A stretch of 64,000 nt of DNA from Allolobophora icterica (GCA_963556255.1 OY744608.1:31650654-31714653); one strand, 5' to 3'; positions 25,301 to 36,309 are shown, counted from the first letter of the stretch. Numbers and translations are program-made. Notes: generated by a model from the sequence alone, not told the origin.

Positions 25301-27046
25301 ACTTTTGAGGCTGAGTAATACAAGTGAATAATACAAGTAGCCATATCAACAGAAAAAAATTTCCCCAAATGGACCAACAAAACTATAGAAGCTGTATAAG
25401 AACATAACAGGACGAATAGCTCCAAGTGTCCAGTTATGACACAGATTAATCGATTTAATCCTTAGCTCCAACAACAATAAGCTACAAAACATGAGTCAAT
25501 CATCGATCAAAACAGGTAAACTAATGGAAGAGTACAAGTAACATTCATGAGTTAGTGTAATGAAATAATTTCCACACAAGTCTGAGGAACTGAGCTTAAT
25601 AATGCCATCAACATCACCCATGTGCGATCCAGTCAGGGTCATCAAATCATTAAACCCAAAATAAAACAACGTAATCACAATGGGCAATAAACAAGACCCA
25701 CAGCAAATAACAGCAGGTGTCCCAAGCATGGAACACGTACCGCAAAAAAACTTATGACTACTAACAGGAATATGCAGGGCTCAACCCACAATCCAATCAT
25801 GGAACGTGTACAGCGAGTAAACGATGACTACCGACAAAATATGCAGGGTTCAAACCACAGTCCAACAGCAGATTTCACAGTCAATCATGGCTTGATTGAT
25901 CACGTACAGCGAATAAACTTAGGACTACTGGACAATAATATGTAGGGCTCAAAACCACAATCCAACAGGTATCCTTGCAAGATCATTGAAACAATTTACA
26001 CAATAATATACCCTTAGACATAAAGGTAAGAAATACAGATATCAGCCTGATAAAACTGAACTACGATTAATTGAAGACAAAGGGATTTCCAGCTATAGAC
26101 AAAACACAAATCATGCTCGATTACAACTCCCAGGGACAACAGGTAAGAGTTGGGAGATCATCCCTAGACCTGCAATTTATAAGAGGACAGCCATTAGCCT
26201 ATGAGAGATCATGTCAACAATGTAGAGCTGATTGGAGGCAGAGTTCACTGAGGCGTTTCACCTCACCACCAAAACAAGCCATAATTACTTAAAAACCCAA
26301 GAGCCAAGAACAAATTATGTCTTGGTATTTTTATACAGACTTTATAGCAGGTTATATCAAAAGTTTATAGACACTGACACCGCTTCCTATATGTAATCAT
26401 GACAAGACCTTTGGCATTAGGATCATCAGTGCCAATTAGACACACTCAACTGGTTATAGCATTTATCGTCACACCATGCGTTATAGTTCAAGCGTCACAT
26501 GAGACTTTGTGTCCTTATTAATTTTATTTCCACATCACACCAATGTATTATAGTTAAAGCATCACATGAGACTTTGTGTCCTTATTTATGTCCACATCAA
26601 GGAATAATTTGGTACTGACCCAGTGACCTATCTGGCGACATGTGGCAACTTTAGACTAAGTATCCTAGGTGGGTTTAGTTGGATCAACACATAAAGGCAT
26701 ATTGCCTGCAGCAAAATCCAAAATAATAAGATACATTGGAAAGTACGAAATCGAAATCGGAGTCAACATGTATCCTTTTATGAGAGTCAGGAACAACATA
26801 TATGTCATTTTATTAGTACGCCGTGTCTATGTTTAATGGTATCAATCCAATATCAAGCAAAATCCACAGGTATTCCAATTAATACACCTGAATCAATACT
26901 ATTCAATCGTGTAGGTCAGAATAGAGGGCTGGTAAGTAAGGGATGAGGCATAAATGGGTAAATGGGAGCTTATATTCAGCAAGTGATTCAGTAGCTATTA
27001 AAAAAATACATATTCTCACAAAGTGTAAAATTCTATTAGTAGTTAC
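25301..27046. other. Gene-poor stretch with a short tandem repeat
   Basis: Mostly unique AT-rich sequence. Between about 25,750 and 25,970 the phrases ATGCAGGGCTCAA and CCACAATCCAA recur three times, marking a degenerate repeat of about 85-130 bp. No supported coding exon or element end. Confidence 0.5.
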
Positions 27047-27151
27047 CTTCTACTTCATCAGACGGTTGGTCGAGTAAAAGCACTGATCGGATCACCGCAG
27101 CATCACTCATTATTGTTATCTTAACAATTTCTTCTCCAGAAATGCTGAAGT
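27047..27151 (-). CDS. Candidate orphan exon (phase 1-1), product unknown
   Basis: On the minus strand, ATTTATTTCAG precedes a 105-nt open segment that ends GTAGAAG/GTAACT. It encodes about 35 residues including FSISGEEIVKITIMSDAAVI and RSVLLLDQPSDEVEG. Both borders are in phase 1, the same as the candidate exon at 18,415-18,561 on the same strand. The pair could belong to one gene with a transposon-filled 8.5-kb intron. Family not recognised. The alternating hydrophobic pattern would suit a beta-sandwich domain, but that is inference. Confidence 0.35.
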
Positions 27152-27508
27152 CTGAAATAAATACATGTACAATAAATGTAAGGATGATGATGATGAATAC
27201 ATTGATTTCTACAGTGCCATAACACGACACATGCCGTTACAAGGGTGCTAGACAAGTTCAACACGGCTCAGTATAAGCCAGCTTGTAGTAGTGTGTCTTG
27301 AGTCTGGCCTTTGAATAAAACACGAGGAATAAAATAACTTTAGCAGGAAGGGTAAAATTGTTAAGTTCTTGTCCGTAAGTCATAAGCTTATTTATTTTGT
27401 CGTGGAGGAGGAAAAATACCACGAAGGGCATGGCAAGGTACGAAACAGATTTTTAAAATAAGAGCAGCATCAATCATGTCAGCTAATCTTGGGATGGAGG
27501 GCAGGGTA

Positions 27509-27923
27509 ATCCTGGGTTTTAGCGTCCGAAATTATTTTCATTGAAACATTCTAATATAATATATAATAATACAATAAATAATCATCGTTCATCCAACTTC
27601 TATAGTTTCAGTTATATTTTAATCGATTATCCAGCTTCTAGTTTCATGAATATTTTCATCAATCTTCCAACTTTTAGTTCGAGTTTTACTATGAAATGTT
27701 TTCACCGCTCATACACGGGTATAACATCGGCACTAAAACGATATATTTTCATCGCAATTCCAACTTCTAGTTTGACTTTTATTATGTACTATTTTCATCG
27801 ATCATCCGGCTTCTAATTTCATGGATATTTTCATCAATCTTCCAACTTCTTCTTTGAGTTTAACTGTAAAACGTTTTCATCGCTTATGCAATATAAATAA
27901 TTTCGGACGCTAAAACCCAGGAT
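27509..27923. mobile_element. MITE with ~28-bp inverted termini and internal tandem units
   Basis: Both ends, read inward, are ATCCTGGGTTTTAGCGTCCG followed by AAATTATTT, a perfect inverted repeat of about 28 bp. TA lies at both borders, compatible with a TA duplication. The 415-bp interior is a degenerate array of TTTTCATCGATCATCC-AACTTCTAGTTT units of about 55-60 bp. No coding capacity. Confidence 0.82.
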
Positions 27924-28124
27924 AATCCCTATGCACAATGTGCGCATGATTCGATGTAACATGCGCTCTAACCTGTCACTATCATATTTGTTGGTATAAT
28001 CCCACCAGGCGCGTACATATTGGCCTACCACCAGCAAAGGTCAGATCAAAACAACAGACGACAGCGAATTCCCGCTGCAATTAGCGTAGGACCGTAGGTA
28101 GACAAATTTATAAATTAATATAGG

Positions 28125-29593
28125 CAGGCCTGGATTAAGCCCTCGGAGGGCCCCCTGCCAAATTCTCCGGGGGGCCCTAAATCCCCTACCATTCCCCTAC
28201 CATACCCCTTCTTTCCTTCCCAAGCATTAATGCTTGTCTATTATTGACTATTTAACACACTTAATAATGTGTAGCTCAATAAAATACCAAAAAAACATGC
28301 TGAAATGACACTTTATTATAGGCTCACTTTCTAAGACAAAGCTGCTGTTTTCAGCCATTCGTGACAGTTTGTCAGTATCAGAATCAGTCACGGTGCAAAA
28401 CAAAGATTAAAAGTGAATGAAAGTTAGCTGTCATCCAATTTCAATGATTCATACAATAAATTTAACTTTAACAGACTGCAAAGTGACGTCCTACAGCTAA
28501 GTCAATACATTAGATATTGTTCAGTTTAACGGCTTCAAATTGTATGATCTACAGCAGGGGTGGCGAACCATTTTTCAAGGTGCGTGCCAAAATGCTGATA
28601 AATCATTTCAGAAATTATCGTCGCATGCCACTCGGAAGTTTGCACTAGGGCCTATTACACTTATTTTTCTCATAGGTTTTAGTTATCATTAAGGCGTAAA
28701 AAATGAATTAAATACGTTAATTATTTCAAAGAACGTTTTTGAATGGTGTTAAGATAAAGTCCTACCAAAAAGAAAATGTGGATTCCTACAAGGATTTTCT
28801 ATTTCTAAGTTTGAAATTCTGGGGGACACTCTAAATTCTGCGTGCCCAAAAAAATTTGAATGCGTGCCACTCTCAACACTGAGAAGTTCCAATGCAGTTA
28901 GGCGTTTGCTGTCATTGTACTCCGTACATCTGCCACTGACGGGTCCAAAACAGAAATGTGTGTTGTTACCGCTAAAGCAGTGCAAGATGCAATACCAGAC
29001 TCACAAATTTCAGACACTGCCGATGTACCTTCAATGCAAGGCGCATATAATATCTACCACCAAAATTTCGATCCTGCCTTCATCTGGCTCATTTGATGCG
29101 GCAGTCTCTTTGGAGTGTACGAAAAATCTCTCCAGTTTCAAAACAGAGGCAACGCTATTTCTTTCCCTGTCAGTAGGCCTACGTTCTTTAGCTACTCGCC
29201 TTTTTGAGCATCGGAAAGTTGAAATATTTTATTCTTTGGAATTGTTCACCTTTCGTTAATTATCCAGCATGGTTGTTTAATTTTTTAGACGAAGACGAAA
29301 TTATCAACAAACGTCATAGGAGAGTACAGAGTATTAATATTAAAAAATATGGAATATAATGAAGTCATAGCAATTATAGCTGGCATGGATATAGGGGCCA
29401 TTGATCGCCATCATAAGAATCAATAACCAATTCGCAACTGACTCCTGACGTAAATTTACACTGTCCTTGAAGAGAAAAGCTGAATAAATGTGAAAATGCA
29501 CATGTAAAAAATTCTTCTTCTTCACCCGGGGGGCCCCTGACGACGGGGGGCCCCCGCCATGGCATAAATGGCATACTGGTTAATCCGGCCCTG
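28125..29593. mobile_element. hAT-type element, perfect 8-bp TSD, contains a nested hAT end
   Basis: Begins CAGGCCTGGATTAAGCCC and ends GGTTAATCCGGCCCTG. It is flanked by perfect AATATAGG duplications at 28,117-28,124 and 29,594-29,601. GGGGGCCCC blocks lie near both ends. At 28,555 a second hAT-like left end (CAGGGGTGGCGAACC, followed by GTGCGTGCC motifs, as in the 19.6-kb element) is nested inside without a visible right end. A 131-residue + frame (28,864-29,259) and minus frames in the core resemble no protein I know, so I do not call a gene. Confidence 0.85.
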
Positions 29594-29629
29594 AATATAG
29601 GCCTATAATTTTATAATTCTAATCTTTTT

Positions 29630-29704
29630 GAATTTTTTCGCGTACCACCTAGTGACACCTGGCGTACCACTAATGGTACGCGTACCATCATTTGAAAACC
29701 GCCG
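29630..29704. mobile_element. Terminal fragment of a hAT-like element
   Basis: GTACCACTAATGGTACGCGT followed by ACCATCATTTGAAAACCG has the form of hAT subterminal GGTACGCGTACC repeats followed by a reverse-complemented CGGTTTTCAAA end. The opposite end is not visible. Confidence 0.4.
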
Positions 29705-29871
29705 GTTTAGGCCAATACAGTATACAAGTCACATTCACCGTAACTTTCTCTTCGAATCGCCGCCATTTCAGTCTCCGCTTTGGTAACGTTTAACGACGCC
29801 GTCATATCAAGGATGATTGACGTCAGATTCAGTATCCGGAAGAAAAAACATAGATATATTAATCTTCTTTA

Positions 29872-29887
29872 AGTAAGTAAGTATGTA

Positions 29888-29931
<44 letters not shown>
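29872..29931. repeat. (AAGT)n microsatellite
   Basis: About 14 tandem AAGT tetranucleotides with one GTATGTAT interruption. Confidence 0.95.
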
Positions 29932-29932
<1 letters not shown>

Positions 29933-30723
29933 TCTTTTATTAATACAAGACGAACGCTGATACTTTACAACAACAATACATACATTGGCGAAAAAGTAGT
30001 AAAAACAATACCAGTAAGACAAAAAAGAGAAGTAGTATCATAATTTGATAATGTCTGGTTTACATACAGATCTATAACTAAAGTTATGATCTAAGGAACA
30101 TAAGCATTACTCGGGCTTACAAATCGAGCCAGGTTAGATATCAGAACAGGCACTAGCATTAGCCCAGTTTTTATAGCTGTACAGTGAGCGAATGATGAGG
30201 GGATTTCTTATGCAACAGTGTATTAAAGCACGGTGATTCAAATGCTTGTCCCCTTTTTCGTAAGTTGCATTTATTTAGGCCTAAGTTTCTCGTCCTTCCT
30301 CCCCAAATGACATTTGGCCAATCTCTGTAGTTCCTGTCCTCTCTAGAGTCGTTGAACGTGTCATCGTTCGCAGACACCTATACCCAGCCTTCGACTCTCC
30401 TCCTATCCAAGATTTACTCAAAGACCAATTCGCATTCAGACCTGCTGGATCAACTAGCCTAGGCCTACAGCTGCCACAACAGTGCTTATTCAACAGATTT
30501 CTAACCTACTAATTTCCAATGAATATGTTGTAGTAATTTCGACTGACTTGTCAGAAGCATTTGATACTGTCCGTCATAACACTCTATTCCAAAGATTAAT
30601 TAACATTGACATCCCTGATGAAATTTATAACTGGCGTCACCAATACTTTCTTGATAGGAGCCATATCACAAAATTCCTGGGAAGCGCTTCTGGAATAAAA
30701 ACCGTCAATTCCAGTGTTTTCCA

Positions 30724-31685
30724 CAGTCTTGTTGTCAAGACCTTAGACCTCAAGACCAAGACCAAGACTTTGTACCTCGAGACCAAGACCAAGACCAAGA
30801 CTTTGAACCTCGAGACCAAGACCAAGACTTTGAATCTCGAGACCAAGACCAAGACTTTGAACCTCAAGACCAAGACCAAGACTTTGAACCTCGAGACCAA
30901 GACCAAGACCAAGACTTTGAACCTCAAGACCAAGACCGAGACCAAGACCCAAAAAATCACGTTCAGTCCAAAACATCTTCTCCTGAAAAATATTGTCAAG
31001 TCGGACTATTCGTTTAACGAAAACGTGAGTCTTCTATTTTATTCAGGCAATTTAACTTTAAATGCAGACTGCAGAGAATTCCGAAATCGTATTTACAAAA
31101 GTCCTTCACGCAAAATGTTATTCCAAATGCCTTTTGTATTTAAAAAAAACCAATTCGCTCAGAATTTTCTGATCAAGACGTGCCTTGTGGGCCTCATAAA
31201 AATTCCACCATGTCAAAAAAATACTTTCCATAAGTGCTGAAGTCGCTGGCACCGTCAATTCCTTTTCAAGCACTGGATCTAAATGTACAAATCGTGAGTC
31301 TTTTTGAAATCCTCCCATCTGGCTTCAGAAAAAGTCTCGGCAGGGCTTCCATGCAGACACAGCATAACTTAGTTGCTGCCGATGGGTTTTCCTGACCAAC
31401 AAGACTTTCATCCGTCCGTCGGTATTTGTCGTAGGCTATGATGCAAACATGCTTGATAAATTTATAAGTTCTTGAGTTTTGTTAAATGACTGTTCATGGC
31501 AGCCGGTCTTGGTCTTGCGAGACCAAGACCAAGACTTTGAACTTCAAGACCAAGACCAAGACTTTAAACCTCAAGACCAAGACCAGGACTTTTAGTCTCA
31601 AGACCAAGACCAAGACTTTTAAAAACGAACTCGAGTGCACTCGAGACCAAGACCTTGGTCTCGAGGACAACAATTATTAACTCTG
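30724..31685 (-). mobile_element. hAT element inserted in the LINE, 8-bp TSD
   Basis: Bordered by perfect GTTTTCCA duplications (30,716-30,723 and 31,686-31,693). Removing the element rejoins the LINE frame as NSSVFQGFAIGP. Ends begin CAG and finish CTG, with GTTGTC motifs just inside. Minus-strand frame 31,118-31,318 contains LTVPATSALMESIF and HKARLDQKILSELVFFKYKR, the hAT C-terminal dimerisation domain; the rest of the transposase is missing. Two blocks of AAGACC-rich 6/12/24-bp repeats (30,736-30,950 and 31,505-31,670) fill the subterminal regions. Confidence 0.85.
30736..30950. repeat. AAGACC-based minisatellite in hAT subterminal region
   Basis: Tandem array of AAGACCAAGACC blocks separated by AAGACTTTGAACCTCGAG, a roughly 24-30-bp higher unit. 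A second, inverted-like block lies at 31,505-31,670. It translates as KTKTLNLET repeats in the + frame; this is not a real protein. Confidence 0.9.
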
Positions 31686-32439
31686 GTTTTCCAAGGGTTT
31701 GCTATTGGCCCCGCACTCTTCTTCTTCTCCATAAATTACTCAGATCTCTACCCTAAACATTCTTCTAGTCTTATCACTAAATTCGCTGATGACATCTACC
31801 TCCTAATAGGATCCTCTAATATAGATACCGCCCAAGAAGAATTTGCCCATTTCACCTCCTGGGCGAATAGTAATAATCTTCGCCTCAATCCCCATAGGCC
31901 TAAAACTCGTGAATTAATTATCTTCACCAGAAGGAAAGCAATCCCCTCCATCCGCCTTATTATCCCGAGGGCCATCCGCGTTACTTCCCAGCGAGTCCAA
32001 AGTGTCACTAGGCCTATCTGCTCTGACCTCGGGATATGGGGCCTCATCTAAAAGAGGTTCTATCGACATCTTCCTCTTCACTCCACGTCCTCCGAGTCCT
32101 CCGGTCACACGGATTTCCACCTAATGTATTACACGATATAGCAATGCCCACCACCGTAGCTTCCATGATGTGTGCATCCCCGGGCAGGAGACAGAGAGAG
32201 GATCGAGCAGCTATACTTAGAAAAATGCGCCGAACTGGCTTAGTTTCTCCATCCATTCAAAGCGCTTCAGAACTGGCCAGGCAGGCTGATGAACGCCTAT
32301 TCAATGCAGCCATTTTCGACCGTGGCCATGTTCTGCGACTCTATTTCCCTGCTGATCGAAATATCCCCCATAATCTCCGGATACGAACTCACAATTTCAC
32401 ATTGCTTGGAAAAAACGATAAAATCTTTGTATCACGTAC

Positions 32440-33202
32440 ATAGGCGTAGACTCTGGGGGGGCAGCCGGGGCACGTGCCCCCCAATAATTGAGGAGCCGGG
32501 GCAATGCCCCCCAATAATTGAGATGAAAATAAATAAAAAATATGAAGGTATATTTAATTTCACGAAATTTGTTCGAGAGGAATCGGTAAAAAAAGATAAT
32601 GACAGTGTGGTGTGAGTGTGAGGAGAAATTGGTAAAAAGTTCATGATGGTGTTTAGTGTTTGCTATGAGCTCCTGAAACAAAGAAAAGTTGCGAATGACT
32701 AAAAAAAAGGTCATCAACTTTTTTTGGAAGATGAAATTCCGAAAAACATTTTCTAAATTCAGAAATTTGTCGGGAAAATGCCCCCCCCAATATTTTGTAG
32801 AAGTTTACGCCAGTGATCACGTATGCTTCATAAAAACATTTATTAACCAGTCACTGATACCTAATCACTGGCGTAAACTTCTACAAAATATTGGGGGGGG
32901 GCATTTTCCCGACAAATTTCTGAATTTAGAAAATCTTTTTCGGAATTTCATCTTCAAACAAATTTGATGACCTTTTTTTAACACTAAACACCATCATCAT
33001 ATTGTTTTTACCGATTTGTCCTCACACTCACACCACACTGTCATTAAATTTTTTTTACCGATTCCTCTCGAACAAATTTCGTGAAATTAAATATACCTTC
33101 ATACTTTTTTAAATTTTCATCTCGATTATTGGGGGCATTGCCCCGGCTCCTCAATTATTGGGGGGGGCACGTGCCCCGGCTGCCCCCAGAGTCTACGATT
33201 AT
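32440..33202. mobile_element. Hairpin (foldback) MITE, possible 4-bp TSD
   Basis: Left arm 32,440-32,817 and right arm 32,864-33,202 are inverted copies around a 46-bp loop. Terminal ATAGGCGTAGACTCTGGGGG and ATAATCGTAGACTCTGGGGG are followed by CACGTGCCCC and CAATAATTGA motifs. GTAC flanks both sides (32,436-32,439 and 33,203-33,206). The arms differ by small indels. The element lies inside the 3' end of the LINE reverse-transcriptase copy. A single-arm relative is at 17,010. Confidence 0.85.
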
Positions 33203-33313
33203 GTACCTAGTTGAGATCTGATTTAATCGCGTTTTGCTGTCTATTTTTAAAGTCTGTGTAATCCTGCTGCGTTTGTGTCAACGGGAAATTCTGCAATAAA
33301 CGAATATTGATGA

Positions 33314-33343
33314 TTGATTATTATTATTATTATTATTGTTATT

Positions 33344-33392
<49 letters not shown>
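33314..33392. repeat. (TTA)n/(TTG)n microsatellite, LINE 3' tail
   Basis: TTATTATTATT then GTTGTTGTTG repeats directly follow the AATAAACG end of the LINE copy, consistent with the simple-repeat 3' tail of CR1/L2-type elements. Confidence 0.85.
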
Positions 33393-33393
<1 letters not shown>

Positions 33394-33707
33394 ACAATTT
33401 AGTATGGTAAGGTTGATGAAAAGCAGATATCGATGGCATTCCCGCGTTGGACAGCTACCGAGAGTCTTTGGAACAGGCATAGCTTGTCTCAAGTTTGTCG
33501 GACTTTGTCCTGAGTTGCATTGGTCAATCTTCGTCCCTGGCCAGTTCCAGCACAAAATCCATAGGCCTACCTTCCGAACTCCAAGCACTGCTAGACTCCA
33601 TAAAATCGCTCCATTATTATTATCACTATTATTATTATTATTTTTTGCCCCGAGGTATACAGGGACTTCAATATTAACTAATGTAATAAAAAGTGTCCGG
33701 AATGGCC
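33393..33707. other. Unassigned stretch between LINE pieces
   Basis: About 315 bp with a broken + frame (YRWHSRVGQLPRVFGTGIAC) that could be repetitive-element coding sequence, and a short TTA run near 33,614-33,643. I do not recognise the family. Confidence 0.35.
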
Positions 33708-33902
33708 CTATTCATCTGTTTCCTGGCTGGCGAAAGTGCCCTTAAAAGCTACCGCGTTGAAACGCTGTATCGTTATCGATAGGCGTTGGTATAAGAAAGA
33801 GGTCTCACGTGGGTCCCTCGTAACCGTGCACAGCTTCTGTCCTAGGTCCGAAAGGAAACTCAGGCCTTCATTGTTGATTGGGCCCAGGGTTTCGAAGGCC
33901 AA
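33708..33902 (-). mobile_element. LINE ORF2 C-terminal fragment
   Basis: The minus frame reads AFETLGPINNEGLSFLSDLG, then TRDPRETSFLYQRLSITIQR and FNAVAFKGTF, then stops. The pattern 'FET-GP---E----L-DLG--L---T-D-RET-FL-QRLS--IQR-NA' is the extreme C-terminus of a common marine non-LTR retrotransposon ORF2. I recall the motif but cannot name the clade with certainty. Confidence 0.55.
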
Positions 33903-33916
33903 AGGGATGAAGAGGT

Positions 33917-33929
33917 TATTATTATTATG

Positions 33930-33983
<54 letters not shown>

Positions 33984-33992
33984 TTATTATTA

Positions 33993-34087
<95 letters not shown>

Positions 34088-34090
34088 GTT

Positions 34091-34152
<62 letters not shown>

Positions 34153-34172
34153 TACTATTATTATTATTATAC
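33917..34172. repeat. (TTA)n microsatellite, ~250 bp
   Basis: More than 80 ATT/TTA triplets with a few point interruptions (TTG, TTTTTG, ACTACT). Generates a spurious poly-Ile/Leu frame. Confidence 0.97.
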
Positions 34173-34274
34173 CAGGAATTTTATGTAGTGCCCATTCTAG
34201 ATTGCCTACTCCGGAGCATTCCCAGCCCAGCCACGGTCGAACAACCCAGTTTTGAGGATAGTAGGCCTAAGAAA

Positions 34275-35570
34275 TAGTCCCCGGCGCCGCCGCCGTCCGC
34301 CGCTAAGCTCTCAAGTCGAAACCAGTCGCTAAGCTATCGACTGCTAGCGACTTCGTTCACTTAATATTTTGCTTGTTGTTTTTACCACGGTTTAAAATTT
34401 TCGAGTTGACGAAGACATCAGCAGCAGGACATGAGCAACAAATATAATACAATACAATACAATACAATACAATACAATACAATACAATATTCATTTGTTG
34501 AGGAAAACAAGCTGACATGCCGTAACTTGGTACATTATAAGTGAGAGAGTAATTGGTAGGCCCCTAAGAGTTCTAACAGAGAATACGGGGTATAGGCCTA
34601 CAGTTGTTGTCGTTTTTGGTTAAGTGAATTTATACATTATATTACGAAGATATCTGGTGTTGATGATTACAAAGAGGGGGAATACGCAGGGTGAGAATTG
34701 CCTGGATTGGGGGTTCAACCCCCTAGTCTTACTTTGGATCCCCACAGTTGTCGTCAGTGCACAATCAGAGGGTCATTTCCAACCCCTCGGTTGTGCTGGT
34801 GTAATAAATTATTTAGCATTATTTGATTCTGAATCTCTGACAAAGTGAAAAAATTTCCATGGTGTATCATGTATGCATTCTTGAATTTTCTCAAGAAAGG
34901 AACTGATTTTGATTTGAGTTTGACTTGCAAAACTGCTAGCGTTGCTGCGTTGAAACCTGCTGCTTTCAAATTTCGCTGACATCAGTTTCCAAAATACGAA
35001 TAAAATATTCAACTCCACGTGGATCCAAGTCTAACCCCCAGTCTTTTTTCTACAACTCTCACACTGGGAATAAGTGCCGGAGTACATGATTCTCGTTCTC
35101 TGCTACTTCCTGAAAGAGGCACGCATCGGCAGTTTCGGTTGGCCGTAAGATCGGTATACTGCTATAAATCCTCCTCGCTTTCATTCGATTTATCAAGCGC
35201 TCAATTTCACCAATTCACATTAACATCAACTTTCACAGTCATCGGTATGTCCCCTGTCAGCATGCCCACGTCCCACATTGGACCCGTATAGACCCCATGT
35301 GGGTTCCATCTAATGCCAACGGAAATGATGGCACGGTCGGTAGGCCTACAGTATGCGGTAAGATGCATTATATTGTTAGGTAATCATGCAGGTATGTCCA
35401 ATAGACATACCTGATTACCTGAGAAGTCGACAGCAAGTCGCTAAGTCAGTCGATAAGTCTAAGCGACTTAGTCAGTCGATAAGCATGCGACTTAGTCTAC
35501 TGAGTCGCTAAGTCAGTCGCTAACTCATCAAGTTAGTCGCTAACTCCTTAGCGACTGACTCCGGGGACTA
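34275..35570. mobile_element. Inverted-repeat DNA transposon with TAGTCCCCGG termini, 8-bp TSD
   Basis: Begins TAGTCCCCGG and ends CCGGGGACTA, perfect 10-bp inverted termini. It is flanked by perfect CTAAGAAA duplications at 34,267-34,274 and 35,571-35,578. Subterminal blocks on both sides are built of GTCGCTAAGTCAGTCG-type units in both orientations (about 34,310-34,350 and 35,420-35,560). The core has an AATAC pentanucleotide array (34,441-34,490) and a CAGGTATGTC/GACATACCTG hairpin near 35,389. No transposase frame. The 8-bp TSD fits the hAT or P superfamilies, but the termini match neither consensus clearly. Confidence 0.85.
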
Positions 35571-35639
35571 CTAAGAAATGAGATAAGAAACGAGATAAAA
35601 TGACTAGTCGGTATTTGGTAGTCCATTGCAGGCTATGGG

Positions 35640-35882
35640 GCCAGCTTTCTAATGCACGATTTGGCAGAAACAGCCTCAAACAGGATATTAAACGCCGAAC
35701 TGGATACATTACATTCCCCCTCTGCTCAGGGCCAAACTAATGACTGGCTTTTCATCATCGGTCTCGCGTTCCATAAAGGCATTTTTGTTTCCCCAGGGTT
35801 TCTGTGCTGAGAGCGCCTCTGAATAGTTATTCTGCGAGAGGCGCTTTATAAATTTTCTAGATACAATACAATACAAATACAG
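35640..35882 (+). mobile_element. LINE 3'-end fragment
   Basis: Ends with AGCGCCTCTGAATAG, a loop, AGAGGCGCTTTATAAAT and an ATACAATACAAATACA tail. This is the same 3' stem-loop and tail as at 18.3 and 55.8 kb. The upstream coding remainder is very degenerate (SIKAFLFPQGF before the stem). Confidence 0.6.
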
Positions 35883-36292
35883 TATGGCCTGTTTAATTTT
35901 TCTCTGCGCCAAGCGGAATAGTTAAGTCACAGGGAAAACTATGTAGACTATGAGAAATCATGGTTTTGCTTATAACGTTAATTGTCTCTTTACCTGAAAG
36001 GATCGCGACTTTGTATAGGGCTATAATTATATATACATGGTCGGAGTTTAGTTTATTTCATGGGGGGTAAAGCATACTTTCACCTCCCCCTTCCCCGCCG
36101 CAAAGCGGCACCCCCTTTAAAATGGACGGGTTTGGGGGCGATTTGAGCCCCCGCCAAATGCACTTTGAGCATACATATGGTACTAATTTCGGCCTTCTGG
36201 TGAGAAGATCTGGAAGGATTTTACTGCTTAAAACTATACACTGACCCACAATCGGCACGTCTTGAAGCTGCTTTAAACAATCCGTTACTTAT
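35883..36292. other. Unique flank left of the giant palindrome
   Basis: About 400 bp without a recognised gene. It contains a CCCCGCCGCAAAGCGG hairpin near 36,090-36,110. It is not mirrored on the right side of the palindrome, which shows that the inverted repeat ends at 36,299. Confidence 0.5.
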
Positions 36293-36309
36293 CCTTTGAG
36301 TAGTTAGTA

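Larger units (their letters stand above)
30290..32439 (+). pseudogene. LINE reverse transcriptase, split by a hAT element
   Basis: Frames give WPISVVPVLSRVVERVIV, LLKDQFAFRPAGSTS, VVVISTDLSEAFDTVRHNTL, IPDEIYNW and a KTVNSSV segment to 30,723. The coding sequence resumes at 31,694 as QGFAIGPALF, ITKFADDIYLLIG, FTSWANSNNLRLNPHRPKTR, SSSSLHVLRVLRSHGFPPNV, MCASPG and LFNAAIFDRGHVLRLYFPAD. Motifs DLSEAFD and FADD are the reverse-transcriptase catalytic boxes. The frame carries stops and shifts, and it is further interrupted by a hairpin MITE at 32,440. Its 3' end appears to continue from 33,203 to the TTA/TTG tail at 33,314. Confidence 0.85.

Noticed and set aside
27834..28037. Minus-strand frame VGQYVRAWWDYTNKYDSDR as a further exon of the putative minus-strand gene
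   Set aside because: Donor GTTAGA is plausible, but the upstream acceptor lacks a polypyrimidine tract and the phase does not fit the other two candidates.
30482..31240. 252-residue continuous ORF as one protein
   Set aside because: It is a chimera: LINE reverse transcriptase up to ~30,723, then read-through into the hAT AAGACC array.
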